A stretch of DNA of 64,000 nt, from positions 1 through 64,000 of the forward strand of contig JAOUHU010000001.1 of assembly GCA_029884455.1 (NCBI GenBank), in the 5' to 3' direction. The position numbers and the translations under genes are program-made. Numbering within the stretch: position 1 is the stretch's first letter; every line of letters begins with the position of its first letter. This DNA comes from Gammaproteobacteria bacterium. Its GTDB lineage: Bacteria > Pseudomonadota > Gammaproteobacteria > Steroidobacterales > Woeseiaceae. The notes under the pieces were generated by a model that searched no databases, was not told the DNA's origin, and worked only from the letters and a program-made list of their open reading frames with translations. Shown here in pieces: positions 16,335 through 24,015 of the stretch.

Positions 16335-17351
16335 ATGAAACGAATCGCGATTTTTGCCGATGGCACCTGGAATTCACCACAGGACGGTGAATCCACGAAC
16401 GTCCTGCACATGGCGCGTGCCGTGATGCCGGACGTGTCCGGCGTTAAGCAAGTCGCGTTCTATGACTGGGGCGTTGGTACGGATCGCAGGAAACTCTCCG
16501 GCGGCCTGACCGGCGCCGGCATCGACAAGAACATCATGGATTGCTATCGCTTCCTGGTGCATAACTACGCTGTGGGCGACCAGCTGTTCTTTTTCGGTTT
16601 CAGTCGCGGTGCCTACACGGTGCGGTCGCTGGCAGGATTGATCAGGAATTGTGGCCTGTTGCGACGCGAGCACGCACGCAGAATCCCCGAGGCGTTCCGC
16701 TTGTATCGCCAGCGAACCCGCGCCAGCGGCCCGAACGAGCCGCTACCGACAAAGTTTCGACGCGATTTTGCGGTCGCCGACATCACGCCCATCGAGTTTG
16801 TCGGTGTCTGGGACACGGTCGGTGCGCTCGGCATTCCGGTACCGTTTTGGGGCACCCTGAATGAACGGGAATTTCTTTTTCACGATACCGAGCCAAGCAA
16901 GATCGTGCAGCATGCGCGACACGCGCTGGCCATAGACGAGAATCGGCAGGACTTTGCGCCGGTGCTCTGGAGTGAAAAACCCAGCGTCGATATTCTGCAG
17001 GTCTGGTTTGCCGGTGTGCACAGTGATATTGGCGGCGGCTATCGCGAAACCGGCCTCAGCAACTGCGCCAGCCAATGGATGCTTACCGAGGCGAATAAAT
17101 TCGGACTGCAATTCGAAGCGCACTTCCTGCAAGCGGTGACGCCGGATCCGGCGGGCAAGCTGCACAATTCACGCAAGGGCATTTACCTTGCACGCGAGGA
17201 ACTGGTGCGTAACGTGCGCGGTCCGATTCATCGCAGCGTCAAACTGCGCTGGGATCTGGACGCGCACAACTATCGCAAAAAAAGCAAAGCTCTCAGTCGC
17301 TTGCTCGACTCTGTCGGCGGCGACTGGAGCAAAATCGACATCGTCGAATAA
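16335..17351 (+). CDS. DUF2235 alpha/beta hydrolase (Tle1-like phospholipase domain)
   Basis: 338 aa, essentially a full DUF2235 domain. It starts with KRIAIFADGTWN, has the nucleophile elbow GFSRGAYTVR (Ser90), the Asp in VGVWDTVGALG and a later His in GVHSDIGGGY. This is the alpha/beta-hydrolase fold of Tle1 phospholipase effectors. No signal peptide, VgrG, PAAR or other secretion genes are nearby, so a cytoplasmic esterase role is as likely as a toxin role. The META-domain membrane protein gene follows 14 bp downstream and is likely co-transcribed. Confidence 0.85.
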   Translation: MKRIAIFADGTWNSPQDGESTNVLHMARAVMPDVSGVKQVAFYDWGVGTDRRKLSGGLTGAGIDKNIMDCYRFLVHNYAVGDQLFFFGFSRGAYTVRSLAGLIRNCGLLRREHARRIPEAFRLYRQRTRASGPNEPLPTKFRRDFAVADITPIEFVGVWDTVGALGIPVPFWGTLNEREFLFHDTEPSKIVQHARHALAIDENRQDFAPVLWSEKPSVDILQVWFAGVHSDIGGGYRETGLSNCASQWMLTEANKFGLQFEAHFLQAVTPDPAGKLHNSRKGIYLAREELVRNVRGPIHRSVKLRWDLDAHNYRKKSKALSRLLDSVGGDWSKIDIVE

Positions 17352-17365
17352 ACAAAGGCCAAAAG

Positions 17366-17809
17366 ATGAAAGCAATCATGGGATTCAGTTTCTTCCTGCT
17401 GTTTCTGGCAGGCATTGCGCTGGTCTTGCTGCAGGGTCGGGAAATGGCGCGACAGAATTTGCCGGGCGCAGCATCAGGCATCACCGGGAAAGAATGGCGA
17501 CCCGCGATGCTGGGCGTGAATCCGGTGCCGGCGGACAGCGGTATGCAGGTGCTTTTTGCCGTGGATGGCAGCATCAAGGGCCACGGTGGCTGTAACGGCT
17601 TTTTCGGTACCCTGGAAAAAACTGCTGATGGCGTCACCGTCGGGCCGCTTGGCGCAACGCGCATGGCCTGCCCGGAAGTAATCATGAACCGGGAAGACGC
17701 ATTCATGCAGGCTCTGCAGTCAACACGCCAATTTGCGCTCGGCGAGCAGCGGCTGCAATTGCTGGACGCCGACCATCGCCTGCTTGCGGAACTGGTGTCG
17801 GCCAATTAG
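17366..17809 (+). CDS. META-domain (HslJ-like) protein with N-terminal membrane anchor
   Basis: 147 aa. One hydrophobic segment at residues 5-22 (signal anchor or uncleaved signal), then a META domain. It shows the family pattern VDGSIKGHGGCNGFFGTLE and LGATRMACPE, in which the two Cys are often paired, ending with a strand-rich LQLLDADHRLLAEL. HslJ-like proteins are small envelope proteins linked to stress or drug tolerance. The gene is paired with the DUF2235 hydrolase gene 14 bp upstream. Its stop overlaps the stop of the convergent MTHFR gene within the four bases TTAG. Confidence 0.82.
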   Translation: MKAIMGFSFFLLFLAGIALVLLQGREMARQNLPGAASGITGKEWRPAMLGVNPVPADSGMQVLFAVDGSIKGHGGCNGFFGTLEKTADGVTVGPLGATRMACPEVIMNREDAFMQALQSTRQFALGEQRLQLLDADHRLLAELVSAN

Positions 17810-18711
17810 GCCGCGAATGCGGCATCGATGACGTCTGCAATGCGCTCAGAGCTTTGTGCCGGTGCCATGATATGCACGCCGGCAACCCCGGACATGTTTC
17901 GATAGGTATTGATGAGCTCGACGCAGATACGGTGACCTTCGGCGGCCTCGTCGTCCGCAGCCTGCAATCGCTGCATGACGGCGTCGGGAATCGATACGCC
18001 GAACAGGTTTTCATGCATCCATTGCGCAGAACGCAGTGACGCAATCGGGCCGACTCCGATGATCAGCGCAACGCGTTCGAGCAGGCCATACTGCTCGAGA
18101 CGTGCGACGTAGCGCGCCGTGACGGCGGGGTCGTAACAAAACTGTGTCTGGATAAACTGCATGCCAAGGTCCGCTCTGGCAGTCAGCTTGTCCGGTCGCC
18201 AGTCGGCCGGGGGGTCGAACGGTGCGTCGACGCCACCAACAATGAAGCTGGGGCGATACGATAACTTTCGGCCAGAGCCAATCTCGCCTTGCTCACTCAT
18301 CCGCCTGGCCAGCGCCATGATGTCACTCGCCTGGAAATCAAACACACCTTTCGCCTCAGGCTCGTCACCGGCACCGGGGTTGTCACCTGTCAGCACCAAT
18401 ACATTCTCGATGCCGAATGCTGCCGCACCAATCAGGTCGGCCGAGATTGCAATCCGGTTTCGGTCACGACAGGTCATCTGCAGAATTGGTTCGATACCGT
18501 TTTGCTGCAGCAGCGCAGAGGCAGCCAGGCTCGACATGGTAACGCGCGCGCCGGCACCGTCTGTTACGTTAACGGCAACGACACGGTCTCGCAGGGGCTC
18601 GGCCTGGTGCAGCAACTCGTCCGCATTGGTTGTCAGTCTTGGCGTAATTTCGGCCGTGACAAAGAACTTGCCAGCCGCGATCGCTGCTTTGAGTTTTCCA
18701 CCTGGGGACAT
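17806..18711 (-). CDS. Methylenetetrahydrofolate reductase family protein
   Basis: 301 aa, a TIM-barrel flavoprotein of the MTHFR family that would reduce 5,10-methylene-THF to 5-methyl-THF with FAD. Family segments visible are FVTAEITP at the N-terminus, LQMTCRDRNR, the VLVLTGDNP motif and FIQTQFCYDP. Sequence and length match a MetF-like single-domain enzyme. No methionine-synthesis genes are adjacent. The style (TAEITPRLTTNADELL) resembles the MTHFR-like proteins of one-carbon and demethylation clusters as much as canonical MetF, so I leave the symbol blank. Confidence 0.85.
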   Translation of the reverse strand: MSPGGKLKAAIAAGKFFVTAEITPRLTTNADELLHQAEPLRDRVVAVNVTDGAGARVTMSSLAASALLQQNGIEPILQMTCRDRNRIAISADLIGAAAFGIENVLVLTGDNPGAGDEPEAKGVFDFQASDIMALARRMSEQGEIGSGRKLSYRPSFIVGGVDAPFDPPADWRPDKLTARADLGMQFIQTQFCYDPAVTARYVARLEQYGLLERVALIIGVGPIASLRSAQWMHENLFGVSIPDAVMQRLQAADDEAAEGHRICVELINTYRNMSGVAGVHIMAPAQSSERIADVIDAAFAA

Positions 18712-18801
18712 TGCGGCGCCTGCGCTGCGAGTGAAAGCCAGCCGCGGAGCTTAGTGCATAGCCGATAGTGATGTCCAAGCGACTTTTGTCGATATTTCCG
18801 C

Positions 18802-18830
18802 TTGACGGCTCTAAACAGAATGTATATTCT
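18802..18830 (+). promoter_or_regulatory. Promoter of the TetR gene (-35 TTGACG, 17 bp, -10 TATTCT)
   Basis: TTGACG at 18802-18807 and TATTCT at 18825-18830 are separated by exactly 17 bp. Transcription should begin near 18837, at or one base before the ATG at 18838, so the message would be leaderless or nearly so. No Shine-Dalgarno sequence precedes the ATG, which agrees. The operator palindrome overlaps the spacer and the -10 element. Confidence 0.65.
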
Positions 18831-18831
18831 G
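18816..18831. promoter_or_regulatory. TetR operator site 1 (palindrome CAGAATGTATATTCTG)
   Basis: 16-bp inverted repeat with half-sites CAGAAT and ATTCTG, preceded by TAAA. It covers the -10 of the TetR promoter, so bound repressor would block its own transcription. A second copy with the same TAAACAGAA and TTCTG arms lies at 19455-19470. Confidence 0.7.
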
Positions 18832-18837
18832 CTTCGC

Positions 18838-19434
18838 ATGGTTAGAACCCGCACATTTGATCCGGCAACCGCCCTGACCCAGGCGGTCGAGCTGTTCTCG
18901 TCCAAGGGCTATTCCGAGACGTCGATGGAAGACATCGTCAAGGCCACTGGCGTAAGTCGATACGGCCTGTACGGGACCTTCGGCAACAAGCGCGAATTGT
19001 TCGAGCAGGCGCTGGAGCGCTACGCGGACAGTATGGGCAAGCAGTCGTTCCTGCGTTTGCTCGAGCCCGACGCTTCGCTGCAGCACATCCGCAACATTTT
19101 CGCCGAGCGCGTCAAGGACATGTGCTGTGTCGAAGAAAACAAGGGCTGCCTGTTTATTCACACGGCCATGGAACTGGCACCGCAGGACGAAGAACTGCGC
19201 GAGGTGTTACGCAAGTTTATGAAGCGCATGTCGAAGGCATTTGCCATCGGCCTTGAGTCCGCCAGGGCGAGAGGCGAGATCCGGCAGGATGTCGACGTTG
19301 CGGCAGCCGGCGAACTGTTGACCAGCACCATGTTCGGCCTGGCTGTGCTGGGACGAACCGGGTTTCAGCATGCCTCGCTGAGCCGCATCGTGGAAAACAC
19401 GCTTCTTTCGCTTAGCGCAGCGCCTGGCAACTAG
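18838..19434 (+). CDS. TetR/AcrR-family transcriptional regulator
   Basis: 198 aa. The N-terminal helix-turn-helix is classical: LFSSKGYSETSMEDIVKATGVSRYGLYGTFGNKRELF (cited in part; about residues 17-53), then a helical ligand domain carrying ENKGCLFIHTAMEL and a C-terminal dimer region. It belongs to the same general subgroup as AcuR/NemR-type repressors that sense small reactive or organic ligands (weak inference). ATG 18838 is chosen because the only upstream in-frame start (TTG 18802) is the -35 element itself. It probably represses itself and the downstream 19499 gene through the two matching palindromes. Confidence 0.88.
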   Translation: MVRTRTFDPATALTQAVELFSSKGYSETSMEDIVKATGVSRYGLYGTFGNKRELFEQALERYADSMGKQSFLRLLEPDASLQHIRNIFAERVKDMCCVEENKGCLFIHTAMELAPQDEELREVLRKFMKRMSKAFAIGLESARARGEIRQDVDVAAAGELLTSTMFGLAVLGRTGFQHASLSRIVENTLLSLSAAPGN

Positions 19435-19454
19435 GTCATTTTTTTTATCGTAAA

Positions 19455-19470
19455 CAGAACGAATGTTCTG
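19455..19470. promoter_or_regulatory. TetR operator site 2 (palindrome CAGAACGAATGTTCTG)
   Basis: Inverted repeat with half-sites CAGAAC and GTTCTG, preceded by TAAA as at site 1. It lies 20 bp after the TetR stop and 28 bp before the ATG at 19499, where a promoter for the next gene would be expected. The shared arms TAAACAGAA...TTCTG point to the adjacent TetR as its ligand. Confidence 0.7.
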
Positions 19471-19498
19471 ATAAATACCAACCTGAGGAGTAGCTGAA

Positions 19499-19846
19499 AT
19501 GAAGCACAAAAGCAGATATACGAGCAACATGCTGGCCGTGGTAACGACGCTGGCGCTGGCCGGTGTGGCGTCCGCCCGGCAGGACAACTGGACGGCAATT
19601 CAACCGGAAATCAATGCCTGCGTGGAGGCCGTCGGCCAACACGCCAACTACAGTGATGCAACGCGTGTGCGACATGCTGTCGTTGGCGTCAAAGAGCGTA
19701 CGGTCGGATACAAGTTGACGATTGAAACAGCGATTTATACTGACAATGGCGATGTGCCGAGCCGTGAGTATGCTACGTCCTGCATCGTCAATGGAAATCA
19801 CGCTCCGATGCAGTTTGCGATCATCGCAACGAACGATGGCGCCTGA
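19499..19846 (+). CDS. Small secreted protein under TetR control
   Basis: 115 aa with a signal peptide (basic start KHKSR, hydrophobic core LAVVTTLALAGVA, cleavage after ASA at about residue 26). The mature part of about 90 residues has two Cys (41 and 95) that may pair, and a beta-rich pattern (YKLTIETAIYTDNG). A strong GAGGAG ribosome site lies 8 bases before the ATG. A copy of the TetR operator lies just upstream, so it is the most likely regulated target. The family is not recognised, though it resembles short secreted proteins often found beside TetR regulators in marine gammaproteobacteria. Confidence 0.7.
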   Translation: MKHKSRYTSNMLAVVTTLALAGVASARQDNWTAIQPEINACVEAVGQHANYSDATRVRHAVVGVKERTVGYKLTIETAIYTDNGDVPSREYATSCIVNGNHAPMQFAIIATNDGA

Positions 19847-19865
19847 TCTATGCGGCAGGCATCGA

Positions 19866-19895
19866 CAGGAGGAGACCGCTCAGGGCCTCCTCCTG
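19866..19895 (+). other. Perfect 9-bp hairpin containing an SD-like arm
   Basis: CAGGAGGAG at 19866-19874 pairs perfectly with CTCCTCCTG at 19887-19895 across a 12-base loop. It lies 20 bp after the secreted-protein stop and 17 bp before the BASS gene ATG. No T-run follows, so it is not a standard terminator. The 5' arm contains AGGAGG, a perfect Shine-Dalgarno sequence held in the stem. It may separate expression of the two genes or be an RNA-processing or stability element. Confidence 0.5.
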
Positions 19896-19911
19896 CTACG
19901 ATGCGCGCTGC

Positions 19912-20835
19912 ATGGACATCACTTCGCTCAATGAGCTACGAATCGTTCTCGATACGGCCGGGCAGATTGCGATCGCAATTGCCCTGATGCTGATCATGTT
20001 CGGCATCGCCCTTGGGCTGCGCGTCGCCGACTTCACATGCCTGTTGCAACGTCGCGTGCAGTTCATTGCCGGCGTCCTCACACAGCTGGTCGGCTTGCCG
20101 CTGATTACCCTGGCACTCGTTAAACTGATTGCGCCACCGCCCGCGCTGGCACTGGGCATGTTCGTGGTTGCCTGCTGTCCGGGCGGTGCCGTGTCCAATC
20201 TCTTTACCTATCTTGCGCGCGGCGATACTGCGTACTCGGTGTCCCTGACTGCAGTTTCCAGCGCGCTTGCGGCGTTTCTGACGCCGGCCTCGATCCTGTT
20301 CTGGTCCGGGATCTATAGACCGACGTCAACGCTGCTGCAAACCATAGACTTCAATGCCGTGGCATTCCTGGCTCAGACGACGATGCTGCTGGCACTGCCG
20401 CTGGTTCTCGGCATGATCCTGGGTGCAAGGGCGCCCGACGTGGCGATGCGGGTGCGCCGCTCCATCACATTGGCAGGATCACTGGTTTTGGCTGGGGCGA
20501 TTGTTTACGGCAGTATAAAATTCTTTGCCCTGTTGGCGCCGGCGTTGCCTTTGATCGGTATGCTGACGATCGCACACAATGCCGTCGCCTTCACCACGGG
20601 TGCCGTCGCAGGGTTGGCATTGCGTGCGAATCGGGCCACGCGCCGCGCTTTGACGTTCGAAATTGGTATCCAGAATTCGGGTTTGGCCATCGTCATCTTG
20701 CTGGCACAGTTCGACGGACTCGGCGGCGCCGCGGCAATAGCGGTGCTTTGGGGAATCTGGCACCTGGTTGCTGGTGGATTCCTGGTTATGTTGTTCTGCT
20801 ACCTGGACCAAAGGCGGGTGAAATGTGGCTTATGA
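19912..20835 (+). CDS. Bile acid:Na+ symporter (BASS) family transporter
   Basis: 307 aa with about nine or ten membrane helices. BASS-family markers are the segment ACCPGGAVSNLFTYLARGDTAYSVSLTAVSS, which carries the Na+-binding crossover, and later FEIGIQNSGLAIVI, the second crossover with Glu and Gln. It should co-transport an organic anion with Na+ into the cytoplasm. The GTG start of the downstream deacylase-like gene lies inside its last codons (11 bp overlap), so uptake and hydrolysis of the same acyl compound is plausible (inference). Confidence 0.88.
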   Translation: MDITSLNELRIVLDTAGQIAIAIALMLIMFGIALGLRVADFTCLLQRRVQFIAGVLTQLVGLPLITLALVKLIAPPPALALGMFVVACCPGGAVSNLFTYLARGDTAYSVSLTAVSSALAAFLTPASILFWSGIYRPTSTLLQTIDFNAVAFLAQTTMLLALPLVLGMILGARAPDVAMRVRRSITLAGSLVLAGAIVYGSIKFFALLAPALPLIGMLTIAHNAVAFTTGAVAGLALRANRATRRALTFEIGIQNSGLAIVILLAQFDGLGGAAAIAVLWGIWHLVAGGFLVMLFCYLDQRRVKCGL

Positions 20836-22576
20836 CCTGAAAATTACCGGTGGCCTGGTCTACGACGGCAACGGCGGTGCTGGGATACGCGCCGATGTGG
20901 CCATCAAGGACGGTCTGATCGTGGCCCTCGGTGATTGCGGCGACATGGCCAAAGAGCGCATCGATGCCGACGGTGCGATTGTTACTCCGGGGTTCATTGA
21001 CTTGCATACCCATTACGACGGCCAGGTCAGCTGGGATGAGGAGCTGCGGCCGTCGGTCAACTTTGGTGTGACCACCGCAATTCTCGGCAACTGCGGCGTT
21101 GGTTTCGCGCCGGTCCGCGCCGGAGATCGAGACCGGCTCATTCGCCTCATGGAAGGTGTCGAGGATATCCCCGGGACCGCGCTGCACGAGGGCATCCGCT
21201 GGCAGTGGGAATCTTTTCCACAGTACCTGGATGCCATCGACCGCATACCGCATACGATCGACTTTGGTGTCATGGCAGTGCACGACCCCATTCGTGTATA
21301 TGTGATGGGCGATCGTGCCGGACACGATCACAAAGCGACCGCCGATGACATCGCCGCGATGCAGCGGCTGCTGGCGGAAGCAATGGATGCCGGCGCTGCC
21401 GGGTTTTCGACCGGGCGTACCGACGTGCATCGAACCGCGGACGGCGAGTGGACACCTTCGTCGGAAGCCAGCCGTGACGAACTGGTCGGCCTGGCAAAGG
21501 TCCTCTGCGGGCGCCGGTCCGGAGTGCTGCAACTGGTCAACGATTTCAACCTGGAACGGCCGGGTGACCAGTTTGCCGAGGAATTTGCACTGATCGAAAG
21601 TTTTGCGCGGGCGGCAGGCCGGCCGTGTTCCATGTCGCTGATGCAGCGTGACTTTGCGCCGGATCAATGGCGGAAAATACTGGCCGAGACCGAGCGTCTG
21701 AATCGTGACGGCGTCGACTTTCGTGTGCAGGTGGCACCGCGCGCGATCGGCGTCATCAATGGCCTGCAATGCACGTTTCATCCGCTGCTCGCGCAGCCAG
21801 CATACCAGGCAATAGCGGGGCGACCTTTGGCGGAGCGTATCGCCATCATGCGAGACCCCGATTTCCGCCGACGCTGCCTCGCGGATCGGCCTGTTACGCT
21901 TGCCGGCGCTGGTTCATCAGTACCGCCGATTGTCGATCGCATCATCGGCGACATCGAAACTATCGCGTTCAAGCTGTTTCGGCTTGGTGAGAATCCGGAT
22001 TACGAACAAACTGCTGAGCAATCGCTGGCGGCCGAGGCGCGCCGTGATGGCGTATCGGTCATGGAAAAGCTCTATGACGTGTGCCTCGAAGATGATGGCC
22101 GTGAACTGATCTATTTCCCGATCTACAACTACACGGAATTTAACTACAACAATGTGCATTGCATGCTCACACACCCAAACGCACTGCTCGGCCTTTCGGA
22201 TGGCGGAGCGCATGTGGGCACCATTTGTGATGCGAGTTTTCCCGCCTATTTCTTGTCGCACTGGACCCGTGATCGGGACACGGGCCGCATTGAACTCGCG
22301 CGCGCGGTACAAATGTTGAGCGCCGATGCGGCAGATTATCTAGGCTTGAGCGATCGCGGCAGGATAGCCATCGGCCAGCGAGCCGACCTCAATGTCATCA
22401 ACTATGCAGCCTTGTCGCTGCAACGACCGCGTATAGTGCGCGATTTGCCAGCCGGCGGGCAGCGTCTGCTGCAGGCGGCAACCGGGTTCCGGGCAACGCT
22501 GGTCGCCGGTCAGCGAGTCATCAACAACGACGCAGTAACTGAGGCCCGGCCGGGCCGACTGCTGCGATTCAACTGA
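20825..22576 (+). CDS. N-acyl-D-amino-acid deacylase-like amidohydrolase
   Basis: 583 aa, metal-dependent amidohydrolase superfamily. The N-terminal beta sandwich (KITGGLVYDGNG) leads to the barrel with the metal motif PGFIDLHTHYDGQVSW, then GVTTAILGNCGVGFAP. The barrel ends with LGLSDGGAHVGTICD and the closing GRIAIGQRADLNVI. These match D-aminoacylase and N-acyl-D-Glu/Asp deacylases, which free D-amino acids from N-acyl forms; substrate in this lineage is uncertain. GTG start with GGCGGG upstream, translationally coupled to the BASS transporter. Convergent with the acyltransferase gene after 11 bp. Confidence 0.85.
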   Translation: MAYDLKITGGLVYDGNGGAGIRADVAIKDGLIVALGDCGDMAKERIDADGAIVTPGFIDLHTHYDGQVSWDEELRPSVNFGVTTAILGNCGVGFAPVRAGDRDRLIRLMEGVEDIPGTALHEGIRWQWESFPQYLDAIDRIPHTIDFGVMAVHDPIRVYVMGDRAGHDHKATADDIAAMQRLLAEAMDAGAAGFSTGRTDVHRTADGEWTPSSEASRDELVGLAKVLCGRRSGVLQLVNDFNLERPGDQFAEEFALIESFARAAGRPCSMSLMQRDFAPDQWRKILAETERLNRDGVDFRVQVAPRAIGVINGLQCTFHPLLAQPAYQAIAGRPLAERIAIMRDPDFRRRCLADRPVTLAGAGSSVPPIVDRIIGDIETIAFKLFRLGENPDYEQTAEQSLAAEARRDGVSVMEKLYDVCLEDDGRELIYFPIYNYTEFNYNNVHCMLTHPNALLGLSDGGAHVGTICDASFPAYFLSHWTRDRDTGRIELARAVQMLSADAADYLGLSDRGRIAIGQRADLNVINYAALSLQRPRIVRDLPAGGQRLLQAATGFRATLVAGQRVINNDAVTEARPGRLLRFN

Positions 22577-22587
22577 CTCACTTGCTG

Positions 22588-23934
22588 TCAGAAGTCCGCT
22601 GGCGTAAACATTCGTTTTGTTGCCGGGTCCGCCAGCCGCTCCGCAAGTCGTCGAATCCGGCCCGAAAGCTCAGCGCGCGTCTCGCGTAACGATTCTATCT
22701 CGGTGCCAAGGCGTAACAACCTGACAATCGCGACCATTGAGTTGACCAGCCCGACCTCGGTTTCAATGAGTCGTACCGAAATGAAAAAACTCAGGGTCAG
22801 GGCGGCGATCGCGAGCAGCGACAACTGCCAGCCGAAGTTAATGCCGATGACAATTGCGATGACAATATAGAACAGCGGCAACAGCAGCGTGGTCGAAATG
22901 ACTTTCAGGGTGGCGACGTCATCCGTCTCATAGCTGAATCGTTCGCCGACCAGGGCCGCGACCCAACCGACCGGCAGGTGCAGCAGGGCGCCGGGGACGG
23001 CCAGCGGCAAGAATATCAGTAAGGTGACCAGCCGCAGCAATAGTTTGCGGAACGCCTGGCCCAGGGTCATCGGACTGCGCAGCTGGTGGTCCTTGATGCC
23101 GAGCATATCGAGCCGTGCCTGGTAATTTTCGACGTCCTGTCGGCATTGCTGCATTTCCGGGTCATTGCTCGCGAAGGTATAGCGCTCCACAAAGCGCCGG
23201 CTCAGCTCGATATACTGGCCTGGCGTCAGTTTCACCGAGTCCGGCTTGTAAAGACGGCGTGCAGTCTGAATGAATCGCATCGTGGTCCAGTCCGGTGCGT
23301 TCAGTGTGACAGCCTGCAAGGCCTGTGTGAGCAATTCGGTCAGGCTTCGGACAGCCTCTTGTGCGTCATCGCGATAGCGTTCGAGCCAATATTCATCGAT
23401 CAGTATCGGCTCGCCGAATTCAATCAGCACCTGGCTGCGGAAGCGGTGGCGGTGAATATAATTCAGTCCGCAGGGAAGGATGCACACAGAGGCAATGCCG
23501 CGGGCTGCCACCGACAGGGCGATACGCGCCGTGCCAGTCTTCAGCCTGACCAGTTGTGACTCGGCATGGCTGATGCCTTCCGGAAAAATGCCAACACAGC
23601 CGCCTGATTCAATGACCTCGTAGAGGCGCTCGAATGCCGGCTGGTTATCCACAGAATCATCTTGTTCTTCGCGCCGATAGACCGGAATCGCGCCGGACGT
23701 ATCGAGTAACAAGCCCAGCAGGCGATACTTCCAGAGCTTTGCGTTCGCAAGAAAATGCAATGGTTGCCGGCCGCACTTCGCGGTCAGCAGCCATCCATCC
23801 ATGAGCGCATTCGGGTGATTGCCGGCAAATATGACCGGTCCGTCAGCTGGTATGTGTTCTGCGCCAACGACATCAATGCGCCGGAAGAATGTATTCGCAA
23901 TGACATGGATGAGGACGAGCATCAGGCGCTGCAT
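22588..23934 (-). CDS. PlsC-like 1-acyl-glycerol-3-phosphate acyltransferase with C-terminal membrane region
   Basis: 448 aa. The N-terminal domain has acyltransferase block I AGNHPNALMDGW (His and Asp catalytic pair), block II around PVYRREE, and block III FPEGISH. The last 170 residues contain two or more membrane helices (LLLRLVTLLIFLPLAV, LLPLFYIVIAIVIGINFG) and a terminal charged coil. Long PlsC homologues of this type occur in many Gram-negatives, and their acyl substrate is unknown. It lies downstream of the TonB receptor on the same strand, but a strong terminator between them suggests separate transcription. Confidence 0.85.
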   Translation of the reverse strand: MQRLMLVLIHVIANTFFRRIDVVGAEHIPADGPVIFAGNHPNALMDGWLLTAKCGRQPLHFLANAKLWKYRLLGLLLDTSGAIPVYRREEQDDSVDNQPAFERLYEVIESGGCVGIFPEGISHAESQLVRLKTGTARIALSVAARGIASVCILPCGLNYIHRHRFRSQVLIEFGEPILIDEYWLERYRDDAQEAVRSLTELLTQALQAVTLNAPDWTTMRFIQTARRLYKPDSVKLTPGQYIELSRRFVERYTFASNDPEMQQCRQDVENYQARLDMLGIKDHQLRSPMTLGQAFRKLLLRLVTLLIFLPLAVPGALLHLPVGWVAALVGERFSYETDDVATLKVISTTLLLPLFYIVIAIVIGINFGWQLSLLAIAALTLSFFISVRLIETEVGLVNSMVAIVRLLRLGTEIESLRETRAELSGRIRRLAERLADPATKRMFTPADF

Positions 23935-23953
23935 GCGTTACGTTCTCCGTCAA

Positions 23954-23989
23954 CAAAAAAGCCACCCGCCGGGCTAACGGCGGATGGCT
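23954..23989 (-). terminator. Rho-independent terminator of the TonB receptor gene
   Basis: On the minus strand AGCCATCCGCCG pairs with CGGCGGGTGGCT (12 bp, one G-T pair) across the loop TTAGCC and is followed by TTTTTTG. It lies 27 bp after the receptor stop at 24016. It is the clearest intrinsic terminator in the window. Confidence 0.9.
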
Positions 23990-24015
23990 CTACATGATTG
24001 TCCAGACGCGACCGC

